Part shown: piece after piece, positions 1 to 5,448 of the stretch
Numbering within the stretch: position 1 is the stretch's first letter
Layout: each line of letters opens with the position of its first letter
NCBI GenBank assembly: GCA_019240175.1
Contig: JAFAYS010000243.1
Location: forward strand, 1 to 12,483
DNA from: Chloroflexota bacterium
GTDB lineage: Bacteria; Chloroflexota; Chloroflexia; Chloroflexales; Kallotenuaceae
Length of the DNA stretch: 12,483 nucleotides
Direction of reading: 5' to 3'
Translations under genes and position numbers: made by a program
Notes under the pieces: model-generated
Seen by the model: the letters and a program-made list of their open reading frames with translations, nothing else
What the model was told of the DNA's origin: nothing
The model's database searches: none

Positions 1-26
1 CCATTAGCAACGAACTCACCCCCTAA
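1..26 (+). CDS. 3' end of a probable third Flp-type pilin (partial)
   Basis: The frame that reaches TAA at 24-26 encodes ISNELTP before the stop. This resembles the tail of the complete pilin at 490-645, which ends IANAMP. It is followed, like both complete pilins downstream, by a short hairpin with a T-rich 3' flank and then the next pilin gene. Only seven codons are in the window, so the identity rests on position, the resemblance of the last residues and the repeated gene-plus-hairpin layout. It could equally be the end of an unrelated small gene. Confidence 0.35.
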
Positions 27-47
27 TCAGCCAAGGCCCTCACGCTC

Positions 48-76
48 AACAGGGACGCTATATGCGTCCCTGTTTT
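48..76 (+). terminator. Hairpin terminator after the upstream partial gene
   Basis: A perfect 11-bp stem (AACAGGGACGC at 48-58 with GCGTCCCTGTT at 64-74) has a 5-nt loop (TATAT) and runs into TT. The T run is short. It may act as a partial terminator or as a 3'-end stabiliser between tandem pilin genes, because only about 32 bases separate it from the next start codon and no separate promoter is obvious there. Confidence 0.6.
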
Positions 77-108
77 GGTAATCAAGCTCTCAGCCAAAGG
101 CAACAATC

Positions 109-267
109 ATGCTTCGCACTTTTTTTGCCCATGAGCCAGGCCAGGGACTGACCGAGTACGCGCTGATCATTATGTCGATCGCGATCGCGGTGATTGCCGC
201 CGTAACGCTCTTTGGGCAAGAGCTACTCACAACCTATGACTTTATTGTCAGCAGCTGGCCATCCTAG
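109..267 (+). CDS. Flp/Fap-type small pilin, copy 1
   Basis: This 52-residue protein is a Flp-family (class IVb) pilin precursor, expected to be cleaved by a TadV-type prepilin peptidase and assembled by a Tad secretion machine into thin adhesive fibres. A short N-terminal leader (MLRTFFAHEPG) precedes the family's processing signature G-X4-E-Y (G11, then QGLT, E16, Y17). One long hydrophobic helix follows (about residues 17-35), then a short polar tail. Cleavage after G11 would give a 41-residue mature pilin. An AAAGG Shine-Dalgarno lies at 96-100, eight bases before the ATG. It is a paralogue of the gene at 490-645 (same MLR-FFA leader, GQ-L-EYAL and IAIAVI segments) but has a more diverged tail (TTYDFIVSSWPS). 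No tad/cpa assembly genes are in the window. Confidence 0.85.
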   Translation: MLRTFFAHEPGQGLTEYALIIMSIAIAVIAAVTLFGQELLTTYDFIVSSWPS

Positions 268-292
268 CGCTTAATTAATGCACTTCTTCCCG

Positions 293-330
293 AACGAGGA
301 CGCGATTGTGTCCTCGTTTGTGTTTGTTTA
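293..330 (+). terminator. Terminator of pilin copy 1
   Basis: A 9-bp stem (AACGAGGAC 293-301, GTCCTCGTT 310-318) with an 8-nt loop is followed by the T-rich stretch TGTGTTTGTTT. The hairpin is bracketed by two TTAATTAA octamers at 271-278 and 328-335. Confidence 0.75.
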
Positions 331-403
331 ATTAATCCAAAAGATCGGGCTTGAAACGTTGGTCTGGAGAAGATCGTAATGTGAATCAAATCGAGGCGGG
401 GAT

Positions 404-435
404 TTCTGAGTACCCAGAATGACCCGCAATATAGT
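404..435 (+). promoter_or_regulatory. Candidate promoter with dyad operator for pilin copy 2
   Basis: TATAGT at 430-435 is a good -10 box, placing a start near 442 and giving a leader of about 48 nt. No consensus -35 box is present. A 16-bp near-perfect dyad (TTCTGAGT/ACCCAGAA, 404-419, centre GTAC, one mismatched pair) covers the -35 position, as expected if a dimeric activator or repressor binds there. The reading is inferred from sequence alone. Confidence 0.35.
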
Positions 436-489
436 AGTATATAGGCACTCACGTACTCCATTACATTCTCACGGAAGCAGGTGATCTCC

Positions 490-645
490 ATGCTGCGTAA
501 CTTCTTCGCCCGCGAGGAAGGCCAGAGTCTTGTCGAATATGCACTTGTTCTTATTCTGATTGCGATCGCGGTCATTGGCATGCTGGCGGTGCTTGGCGCA
601 AACATCAACGGGGTTTTTCAGCGCATAGCCAACGCCATGCCTTAA
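490..645 (+). CDS. Flp/Fap-type small pilin, copy 2
   Basis: This 51-residue Flp-family pilin precursor is the more canonical of the two complete copies. Leader MLRNFFAREEG is followed by the G-X4-E-Y signature (G11, QSLV, E16, Y17), a strongly hydrophobic helix (residues 17-36) and a short amphipathic end (INGVFQRIANAMP) typical of Flp pilins. Mature length after cleavage at G11 would be 40 residues. AGGTGAT at 479-485 is a strong Shine-Dalgarno four bases before the ATG. It has its own candidate promoter upstream and its own terminator downstream, so it may be expressed separately from copy 1. It likely supplies the major subunit of a Tad-type pilus for surface attachment, by family knowledge. 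Confidence 0.88.
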   Translation: MLRNFFAREEGQSLVEYALVLILIAIAVIGMLAVLGANINGVFQRIANAMP

Positions 646-646
646 G

Positions 647-687
647 CACAAACGGAGGAGCAATAGCTGCCCCTCCGTTTGTGTTTA
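647..687 (+). terminator. Terminator of pilin copy 2
   Basis: A perfect 12-bp stem (CACAAACGGAGG 647-658, CCTCCGTTTGTG 672-683) with a 13-nt loop is followed by TTT. It begins one base after the stop codon. Its right arm plus flank (CTCCGTTTGTGTTT) closely matches that of the copy-1 terminator (CTCGTTTGTGTTT), suggesting gene and terminator were duplicated together. It lies between convergent genes and may work from both sides, although the T tract is weak on the minus strand. Confidence 0.75.
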
Positions 688-719
688 ATCCGAATCGCGA
701 CGATGGTGAGAAGCCGAAG

Positions 720-1499
720 CTAGACAGCGCCAACACCCGCCAGCTTGTTGGCTGCATACTCCGCCGAGGCCGCGATAAACGCCCCGAACACGCGTTGCCA
801 GCGCGGATCGACCGCAGACCACAGCTGCTCTGGGTGGCACTGCACGCCCAGCACAAACGCATCGCCGGTGCCCTCCACGGCCTCCACAATGCCATCCGGC
901 GCACGCCCCACAACCCGCAGGCCGCCGGCGATATCTTTGAGCCCCTGATGATGCAGCGTATTCACCTGAAGATCGCAGGTGCCGAGCAGCGCCGCCAGCC
1001 GCGAGTCCGACTCGAAGGCCACTGTGTGATCCAGGTGCTCCCAGCAGCGCTGCTGCGCGCTGATGTCGTGGTCGAGCGTGGTTGGATATTGGCTGGGAAT
1101 GTCTTGATACAGCGTGCCGCCGAGCGCCACATTCAGCGCCTGCATGCCGCGACAAATGCCCAGCAGCGGCTTGCGCTCGGCAACTGCCCAGCGAATCAGC
1201 GGCAGCTCGGCGGCGTCGCGCAGATGCTCGATCTCGCCCAGCTTAGGATGCGGCGCTTCGCCATACAGCTCGGGCGCGATGTCGGCACCGCCCGCCAGCA
1301 GCACGCCATCCAGCAGATCGTACATTTGCCGCAAGCCGACCTGATCGACGTGAGGCGGCAGCAGCAGCGGAACACCGCCCGCCTGAATCACAGCGGCGAC
1401 ATAGCCCTCGCGAATGCCCACCAGGGGCGGACACCAATCTTGATCATGAGCCAGACGGCACGGAATGCCGATCACTGGCCGAGTTGTTTGTTCTTTCAT
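720..1499 (-). CDS. Gamma-glutamyl-gamma-aminobutyrate hydrolase-like peptidase (C26, class I glutamine amidotransferase fold)
   Basis: The 259-residue protein belongs to the PuuD/peptidase C26 family, cytoplasmic hydrolases that cleave gamma-glutamyl amide bonds such as gamma-Glu-GABA in putrescine breakdown. The class I amidotransferase triad is visible: the nucleophile Cys116 in the elbow GICRGMQ, and His222 and Glu224 in VQCHPEQ. The family signatures LAGGADI (68-74), LGGTLYQDI (126-134) and VNTLHHQ (179-185) are present, and the length is normal for the family. The ATG at 1499 has no Shine-Dalgarno, but TATACT ends seven bases before it, so the mRNA may be leaderless. It lies 71 nt downstream of the STAS gene on the same strand. 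No other polyamine genes are nearby, so the actual gamma-glutamyl substrate cannot be named. Confidence 0.9.
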   Translation of the reverse strand: MKEQTTRPVIGIPCRLAHDQDWCPPLVGIREGYVAAVIQAGGVPLLLPPHVDQVGLRQMYDLLDGVLLAGGADIAPELYGEAPHPKLGEIEHLRDAAELPLIRWAVAERKPLLGICRGMQALNVALGGTLYQDIPSQYPTTLDHDISAQQRCWEHLDHTVAFESDSRLAALLGTCDLQVNTLHHQGLKDIAGGLRVVGRAPDGIVEAVEGTGDAFVLGVQCHPEQLWSAVDPRWQRVFGAFIAASAEYAANKLAGVGAV

Positions 1500-1506
1500 A
1501 ACGGCA

Positions 1507-1512
1507 AGTATA
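1507..1512 (-). promoter_or_regulatory. -10 box for a leaderless C26 transcript
   Basis: On the minus strand TATACT is followed by exactly seven bases (TGCCGTT) and then the ATG at 1499, which places the expected transcription start on the start codon. The hexamer 17 bases upstream (ACCGAA) is a poor -35 match. Confidence 0.45.
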
Positions 1513-1518
1513 ACGCAA

Positions 1519-1544
1519 CGCCGCCGGATTTCGGTCCAGCGGCG
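1519..1544 (-). terminator. Hairpin after the STAS gene
   Basis: On the minus strand a 10-bp stem (one G-T pair, hexaloop CCGAAA) begins 26 bases after the STAS stop codon. It is followed only by TTGCGTT, so it is a weak intrinsic terminator at best. It overlaps the would-be -35 region of the downstream C26 promoter. Confidence 0.5.
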
Positions 1545-1570
1545 ATCGACAATAAAGCAGGATTGAAGCG

Positions 1571-2371
1571 CTAAACGGAAGCTAGCTCTGTGATGCCGAG
1601 GCCCAGCTGCTGCAGCGCGAAGAGCATACCCGCCTGAAGATTATTCAGCGTGACGACATCGCCCAGGTTCACGCCGAGCTGGATGATCGTCTGGGCGATC
1701 GTGCTGCTGATGCCGGTGAAGATCACCCGCGAGCCGAGCAGACCCACCGCCTGCGCCGTCATAATCAGGTGATTGGCGACCGAGGTATCCACGACCGATA
1801 CGCCGGTGATATCGATGATCACCATATCGGCCTGCTGGCGCACAATCTCTTCGAGCAGCTTCTCGGTAATCTCCTGGGAGCGCAGCGAGTCGATCGCGCC
1901 GACCAGCGGCAGCACCAGCACGCCGCGATAGATCGGAATGATCGGCGTGGAAAGCTCCTGGATCACCGCGCGCAGCTGATCTTCGCGGCGCTGCGTGGCA
2001 CGGATCTCGGCGATCGTGGCCTCCTGCGCGGCGCGCTTGGTCTCCTCGACATAGCCTTCCAGCACAGCCGAGACAAACTCCCAGCGCGCATCGCTATTAT
2101 CGGGAGTGCCGTTGTTCGCGGCATCGGACCTGAGCACGCGGCCCGCACGAATAAACGCCTGGAGGCTCATGCCCTGCTCGGCCAGGCGCCCGCCCAGCGA
2201 CCGGGCTTGCGCAGCATCAGGCTGATCCCGAAACGCGGTAAACTGCTGGACAATCCGCGTGGCGGCGTCCCGTAGCTGCTCGGCGCTCAAAGTCGAGCCG
2301 TGAAGTTCGGCGGTTTGCAGGGCTTGAAGCACCTGTTGGGTGAGGAATGCTACAGCATCATCAGTAGGCAT
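1571..2371 (-). CDS. RsbR-like STAS-domain regulator
   Basis: The 266-residue protein has an all-helical N-terminal part (about residues 5-115), a charged linker helix (110-138), and a C-terminal STAS domain (about 142-256). The STAS domain matches the RsbR type: TPIIPIYRGVLVLPLVG at its start, IIDITGVSVVDTSVANHL (185-202) with Thr196, and GISSTIAQTIIQLG (220-233) with Thr228. RsbR-family proteins form stressosome cores and are phosphorylated on STAS-domain threonines by RsbT-type kinases to release a sigma-factor or output pathway. No kinase, RsbS or phosphatase gene is adjacent, so the partners are unknown. An upstream ATG at 2440 is in frame, but the start at 2371 is preferred because GGAAG lies about seven bases before it and the extra 23 residues look random. 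Certain as a STAS protein, less certain as a stressosome subunit. Confidence 0.85.
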   Translation of the reverse strand: MPTDDAVAFLTQQVLQALQTAELHGSTLSAEQLRDAATRIVQQFTAFRDQPDAAQARSLGGRLAEQGMSLQAFIRAGRVLRSDAANNGTPDNSDARWEFVSAVLEGYVEETKRAAQEATIAEIRATQRREDQLRAVIQELSTPIIPIYRGVLVLPLVGAIDSLRSQEITEKLLEEIVRQQADMVIIDITGVSVVDTSVANHLIMTAQAVGLLGSRVIFTGISSTIAQTIIQLGVNLGDVVTLNNLQAGMLFALQQLGLGITELASV

Positions 2372-2673
2372 ACAGAATCTTCCGTTACGTTGATTGAGTG
2401 CGGAATGAGCAGCAGGCAGCCAGCATCCATGAAGCGTCATAGACCGCGCATATCAGAATCTAGCGGGAGTAGGCGTGTTTGCCGATAGGGGGGAAGTCCC
2501 GTCCCAGGACGGTACATCGGGTAGAATAAGGTTATGAGTACTCCGCAGCGGCTATTCTTCGGGCGCTGGCGATCCCCATAGACGAGCAAGACGACGCAGA
2601 GTGCCGCCGAAAAGTGTATCATATGGGACAACTCTTTGCATTCAAAATCTTTAGACAAAGGCGAACATAATCG
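2372..2673. other. Divergent intergenic region between STAS gene and terC-like gene
   Basis: These 302 bases hold no credible gene. Two nested folds read on the + strand: CCGAT (2482-2486) with ATCGG (2516-2520) enclosing CCGTC/GACGG (2499-2503, 2508-2512); and AGAATA (2523-2528) with TATTCT (2553-2558) enclosing CCG/CGG. TATCAT at 2617-2622 is a possible -10 box for the terC-like gene, but no matching -35 is seen. The fold does not match a riboswitch consensus that I can recognise. Confidence 0.4.
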
Positions 2674-3573
2674 ATGGGCTCAGGCATCTTTTTTATCATT
2701 ATCCAACTGATCTTTTTGGAGGGTGTGCTTTCGCTGGATAACGCGGCAGTGCTGGGCGCAATGGTCGCGCCGCTGCCAAACGACAAGCCGGTGCCGTGGC
2801 CACGGGCGCTGCGTAAGATCGGCCATGTGCTCGACAAGCCGCTGGGCATGCAGCGCGACGCGGCGCTCAAGGTCGGGCTGCTGGGCGCGTATCTCGGGCG
2901 CGGCCTGATGCTGGCGCTGGCGACGATCGTGATTCAGAATCCCTGGCTGCGGCTGATCGGCGCGCTCTACCTGCTGTATCTGGCACTGGAATATCTCAGC
3001 AATCTCGGCAAGAGCGAGGGCGACGCGCACGAGGTGCATGTCAAAGAGGCCGCCGAGGTCAGCTTCTGGTCGGTGGTGCTAACGGTTGAGCTGGCCGATC
3101 TGGCGTTTAGCCTCGACAACGTGGTGGCGGCGGTGGCGCTCTCCGAAGAATACTGGGTCGTGCTGCTGGGCGTGGCGATCGGCATTGTGCTGATGCGCTT
3201 CGCGGCCAGTCTCTTCAGCCGCATGATCGCGTGGGAGCCTAACCTTGAGATCGCGGCCTACCTGCTGATCCTGGCGATCGGCATCGAGCTGCTGCTGGAC
3301 GATCTGTTTCACATCCACTTCCAGCCGTTCCTGCTCGGCGGCATCACAATCAACGCCGAGGTGCAGCAATTCGGCATTACACTGCTGATCCTGGCGCTGA
3401 CAGTGGCATTCTCGAAAGTCAGCTGGCTCCAGCCGCTCAACGTGATCTGGCCGCCGATCTTGCGTGTATTTGGGCTGCTGCGCTATCCGCTGCGCATGAT
3501 CAGCTGGCCGTTCCGTGCGCTGCTGCGACTGCTGACGTCGCGCTCACCGAACGCCGCAACGACCAACGACTAG
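2674..3573 (+). CDS. TerC-family integral membrane protein, probable metal exporter
   Basis: This 299-residue polytopic membrane protein is of the TerC/LysE-superfamily type, whose members are linked to tellurite resistance and to Mn2+ efflux or metal loading of exported enzymes. Both halves carry the family's acidic membrane motif: LEGVLSLDNAAVL near the N-terminus (Glu16, Asp22, Asn23), and VELADLAFSLDNVVA (138-152; Glu139, Asp142, Asp148, Asn149). About seven hydrophobic segments are visible (roughly 4-20, 66-87, 92-108, 131-155, 160-180, 191-210 and 232-248). A basic amphipathic tail (260-290) follows. A hydrophilic loop at 33-64 separates the first two segments. The start has only a weak AAAGG-type ribosome site at about ten bases. 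The gene stands alone and ends in its own strong terminator. The metal specificity cannot be read from the sequence. Confidence 0.85.
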   Translation: MGSGIFFIIIQLIFLEGVLSLDNAAVLGAMVAPLPNDKPVPWPRALRKIGHVLDKPLGMQRDAALKVGLLGAYLGRGLMLALATIVIQNPWLRLIGALYLLYLALEYLSNLGKSEGDAHEVHVKEAAEVSFWSVVLTVELADLAFSLDNVVAAVALSEEYWVVLLGVAIGIVLMRFAASLFSRMIAWEPNLEIAAYLLILAIGIELLLDDLFHIHFQPFLLGGITINAEVQQFGITLLILALTVAFSKVSWLQPLNVIWPPILRVFGLLRYPLRMISWPFRALLRLLTSRSPNAATTND

Positions 3574-3602
3574 CTACGCAGATCAATCGATCGTTCCGCA
3601 CG

Positions 3603-3633
3603 GCCAGGCAGCGCTGCCTGGCTGTTGCTTTTG
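3603..3633 (+). terminator. Terminator of the terC-like gene
   Basis: A perfect inverted repeat (GCCAGGC 3603-3609, GCCTGGC 3616-3622, with AGCGCT between) is followed by TGTTGCTTTT. It lies 29 bases after the stop codon. Confidence 0.85.
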
Positions 3634-3665
3634 CTGTGTGCTCGTGAAGAAAGCGCGACGCACAT

Positions 3666-3694
3666 TTGATCGGTAAGGGCGAATCTGGTATAAT
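3666..3694 (+). promoter_or_regulatory. Sigma-70-type promoter of tRNA-Gln
   Basis: TTGATC (3666-3671) and a perfect TATAAT (3689-3694) are separated by 17 bases. The predicted start near 3701 leaves a 5' leader of about 60 nt before the mature tRNA. This is the clearest promoter in the window. Confidence 0.75.
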
Positions 3695-3762
3695 CCTTCC
3701 GCTACAGTGAGCGCCAGAGTGCTAAAACACTTTACAGTTGACCGTAGATGTATAGCCTGTAA

Positions 3763-3836
3763 TGGCGGATCGTCCAAGGGTAGGACAGCGGACTTTGAAT
3801 CCGTTAATCTAGGTTCGAATCCTAGTCCGCCAGCCA
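3763..3836 (+). tRNA. tRNA-Gln (anticodon TTG)
   Basis: The 74-nt sequence folds into a full cloverleaf: acceptor TGGCGGA/TCCGCCA (U1-A72 as usual for tRNA-Gln), D arm GTCC/GGAC with loop AAGGGTA, anticodon stem GCGGA/TCCGT with loop CTTTGAA (anticodon TTG at 3795-3797, reading CAA), and T arm CTAGG/CCTAG with loop TTCGAAT. The discriminator G (3833) is followed by a genomically encoded CCA (3834-3836). It is transcribed from the TTGATC/TATAAT promoter and is a single tRNA, not part of a cluster. Confidence 0.97.
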
Positions 3837-3949
3837 AGCTTTATTGCGAAGCAACCCTTCCGCGCTATTCGCACCGATGAAGTTGCACGTACAACCGATT
3901 ATCTCGCGAAGCCCCTTACCAGCCGCTGTGCGCGAGGGGTCAAGCCGTT

Positions 3950-3985
3950 GCAGTGAAATGGTTCGCCGTTTCGCTGCTTTTTCTT
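3950..3985 (+). terminator. Intrinsic terminator directly before glmU
   Basis: A 12-bp stem (3950-3961 with 3966-3977, including two G-T pairs) is capped by a TTCG tetraloop. It runs straight into TTTTTCTT (3978-3985). The glmU ATG is at 3990, leaving no space for a promoter in between. It can serve as the tRNA-Gln terminator, as a glmU attenuator, or both. Alternative upstream pairs that cannot coexist with each other (CTCGCG 3903-3908 with CGCGAG 3931-3936, versus CCCCT 3912-3916 with AGGGG 3935-3939) suggest a leader that may switch fold. Confidence 0.8.
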
Positions 3986-3989
3986 GTGT

Positions 3990-5372
3990 ATGACATCAAC
4001 AAATAAACTAGGCGTTGTGATTCTGGCAGCGGGCGAAGGCACGCGAATGCGCTCGGCGCTGCCCAAGATTTTGCATCGGATCGTCGGCAAGCCGCTGGTC
4101 GAGCATGTGTTGGAGCTGAGCCATTCAGTGGGCGCGGAGCAAACAGCGCTGGTGCTGGCCCCAGACACGATCGATCAGCTGCGGGAGCGCTGGGGCGAGC
4201 GCTACGGCTACGCGGTACAGGCGGAGCGACGCGGCACCGGTCACGCGCTGATGCAGGCGCAGCCGCTGCTGGAAGGCCATGTCGATCGAGTGCTGGTGCT
4301 GTACGGCGCTGATCCGCTGCTACGGCCCGAGTCGGTGCAGCGGCTGCTGGACGCGCTGGATCAGCCGGGCGTGGTCGGCGTGATCAGCACCTTCCGGCCT
4401 GAGACCCCTACCGGCTACGGGCGCATCATCCGCAACGATCATCACCACGTCACAGCGATTGTCGAGGAGCGCGACGCCACGCCGGAGCAGCGCAAGATCG
4501 GCGAGGTCAACCAGGGCGTGGTGGTCTACGACGCCACCTGGCTGTGGGAGCATCTGCCGAAGCTCACGCCGAGCCCGGTCAAAAACGAGTACTATCTCAC
4601 CGATCTGGTAGCCATGGCGATCGCAGAGCGCGGTCCGGGCGCGATTGGCGCGGTGGAGCTGCACGATCCGAGCGAGGCGCTGGGCGTCAACGATCGGATT
4701 GAGTTGGCCGAGGCCGAGGCGATTCTGCGCGCGCGGATTTTGCGCGAGCTGATGCGCGGCGGTGTCACGATCGTCGATCCCACGCACACGTATGTTGACG
4801 CGGGCGTGGAGGTAGGCCAGGACACGATCTTGCTGCCAGGCACCATGCTCAAGGGCACAACCGTGATCGGGCCGAACTGTGTGATCGGGCCCAACAGCGT
4901 GATCGAAGACTCGCAAATCGGCGCTGGCTGCCGGGTCAAGGCCTCGTTTCTGGAAAGCGCGGTGATGGAAGACGGCTCCGACATCGGGCCGCTCTCGCAT
5001 CTGCGGCCAGGAGCGCACATCGGGCCGGGCGTGCATATCGGCAACTTCGGCGAGGTTAACCGCTCGACGCTGCACGAGGGCGTCAAGATGGGCCACTTCT
5101 CGTACATCGGCGATGCGAACGTTGGGCCGGGCGCGAACATCGGCGCAGGCACGATAACTGCAAACTTTGGCGACAAACGCGCGGAGCCGGGGCAGCGCAA
5201 GCATCGTACCGAGATCGGCGCGGGTGCCTTGATAGGCTCTGATACAATGCTGGTAGCACCGGTCAAAGTTGGTGCGGGCGCGAAGACAGGCGCGGGCGCG
5301 GTGGTGACCAAAGATGTGCCGGATGGCGCGGTGGTTGTCGGCGTTCCGGCGCGCACGATCAGCGAAGAATGA
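3990..5372 (+). CDS. glmU: Bifunctional UDP-GlcNAc pyrophosphorylase / GlcN-1-P acetyltransferase
   Basis: The 460-residue cytoplasmic enzyme makes UDP-GlcNAc from glucosamine-1-phosphate, acetyl-CoA and UTP for peptidoglycan. The N-terminal uridyltransferase domain (about 7-235) shows LAAGEGTRMRS (12-22), PKIL, GTGHA (82-86), GYGRI, GEVNQG and GVNDR. The C-terminal left-handed beta-helix of hexapeptide repeats (about 255-455) shows LRPGA with Arg339, GHFSYIGDA with His369 and Tyr372, NIGAGTI with Asn383, and SDTMLVAPV. Length is normal for the family. Odd points: the Mg-binding Asp of YGDVPL in E. coli is Ala107 here (YGADPL), the Lys of EMKK is Asn357, and the loop after Asn392 is about six residues longer. 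The start is ATG 3990; a TTG six bases upstream is also in frame, and neither has a Shine-Dalgarno. prs follows after 76 nt, the same order as in Bacillus. Confidence 0.92.
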   Translation: MTSTNKLGVVILAAGEGTRMRSALPKILHRIVGKPLVEHVLELSHSVGAEQTALVLAPDTIDQLRERWGERYGYAVQAERRGTGHALMQAQPLLEGHVDRVLVLYGADPLLRPESVQRLLDALDQPGVVGVISTFRPETPTGYGRIIRNDHHHVTAIVEERDATPEQRKIGEVNQGVVVYDATWLWEHLPKLTPSPVKNEYYLTDLVAMAIAERGPGAIGAVELHDPSEALGVNDRIELAEAEAILRARILRELMRGGVTIVDPTHTYVDAGVEVGQDTILLPGTMLKGTTVIGPNCVIGPNSVIEDSQIGAGCRVKASFLESAVMEDGSDIGPLSHLRPGAHIGPGVHIGNFGEVNRSTLHEGVKMGHFSYIGDANVGPGANIGAGTITANFGDKRAEPGQRKHRTEIGAGALIGSDTMLVAPVKVGAGAKTGAGAVVTKDVPDGAVVVGVPARTISEE

Positions 5373-5411
5373 TCAATATACATAATCTACGAAGCTCAGA
5401 TATCGCGACAC

Positions 5412-5429
5412 GGTGCAGACGGCTGCATC
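5412..5429 (+). promoter_or_regulatory. Hairpin in the glmU-prs spacer
   Basis: GGTGCAG (5412-5418) and CTGCATC (5423-5429) form a 7-bp stem with loop ACGG. It lies just upstream of the prs Shine-Dalgarno. It has no T tract, so it looks like an mRNA processing or stability element more than a terminator. Its function is unknown. Confidence 0.3.
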
Positions 5430-5448
5430 ACTGGTTATTGAGGAGCTA

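Noticed and set aside
681..1574. Long + strand ORF of 297 aa
   Set aside because: It mirrors the C26 hydrolase, whose catalytic motifs are clear on the minus strand. The + product has no recognisable features.
1963..2275. Overlapping ORFs on both strands within the STAS gene
   Set aside because: Shadow frames of the STAS protein, without start signals or recognisable domains.
2482..2640. yybP-ykoY (Mn) riboswitch before the terC-like gene
   Set aside because: Expected from family context, but the conserved loops of that riboswitch could not be matched. Kept only as an unassigned structured leader.
2437..2658. Minus-strand ORF of 73 aa in the divergent spacer
   Set aside because: It has no ribosome-binding site, no family resemblance, and covers the folded elements. 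It would overlap the upstream part of the STAS gene's leader.
3583..3837. Minus-strand ORF of 84 aa beginning MAGGLGFEPRLTDSKSAVLPL
   Set aside because: It is the antisense of the tRNA-Gln gene, a well-known type of false protein call, and no ribosome site precedes it.
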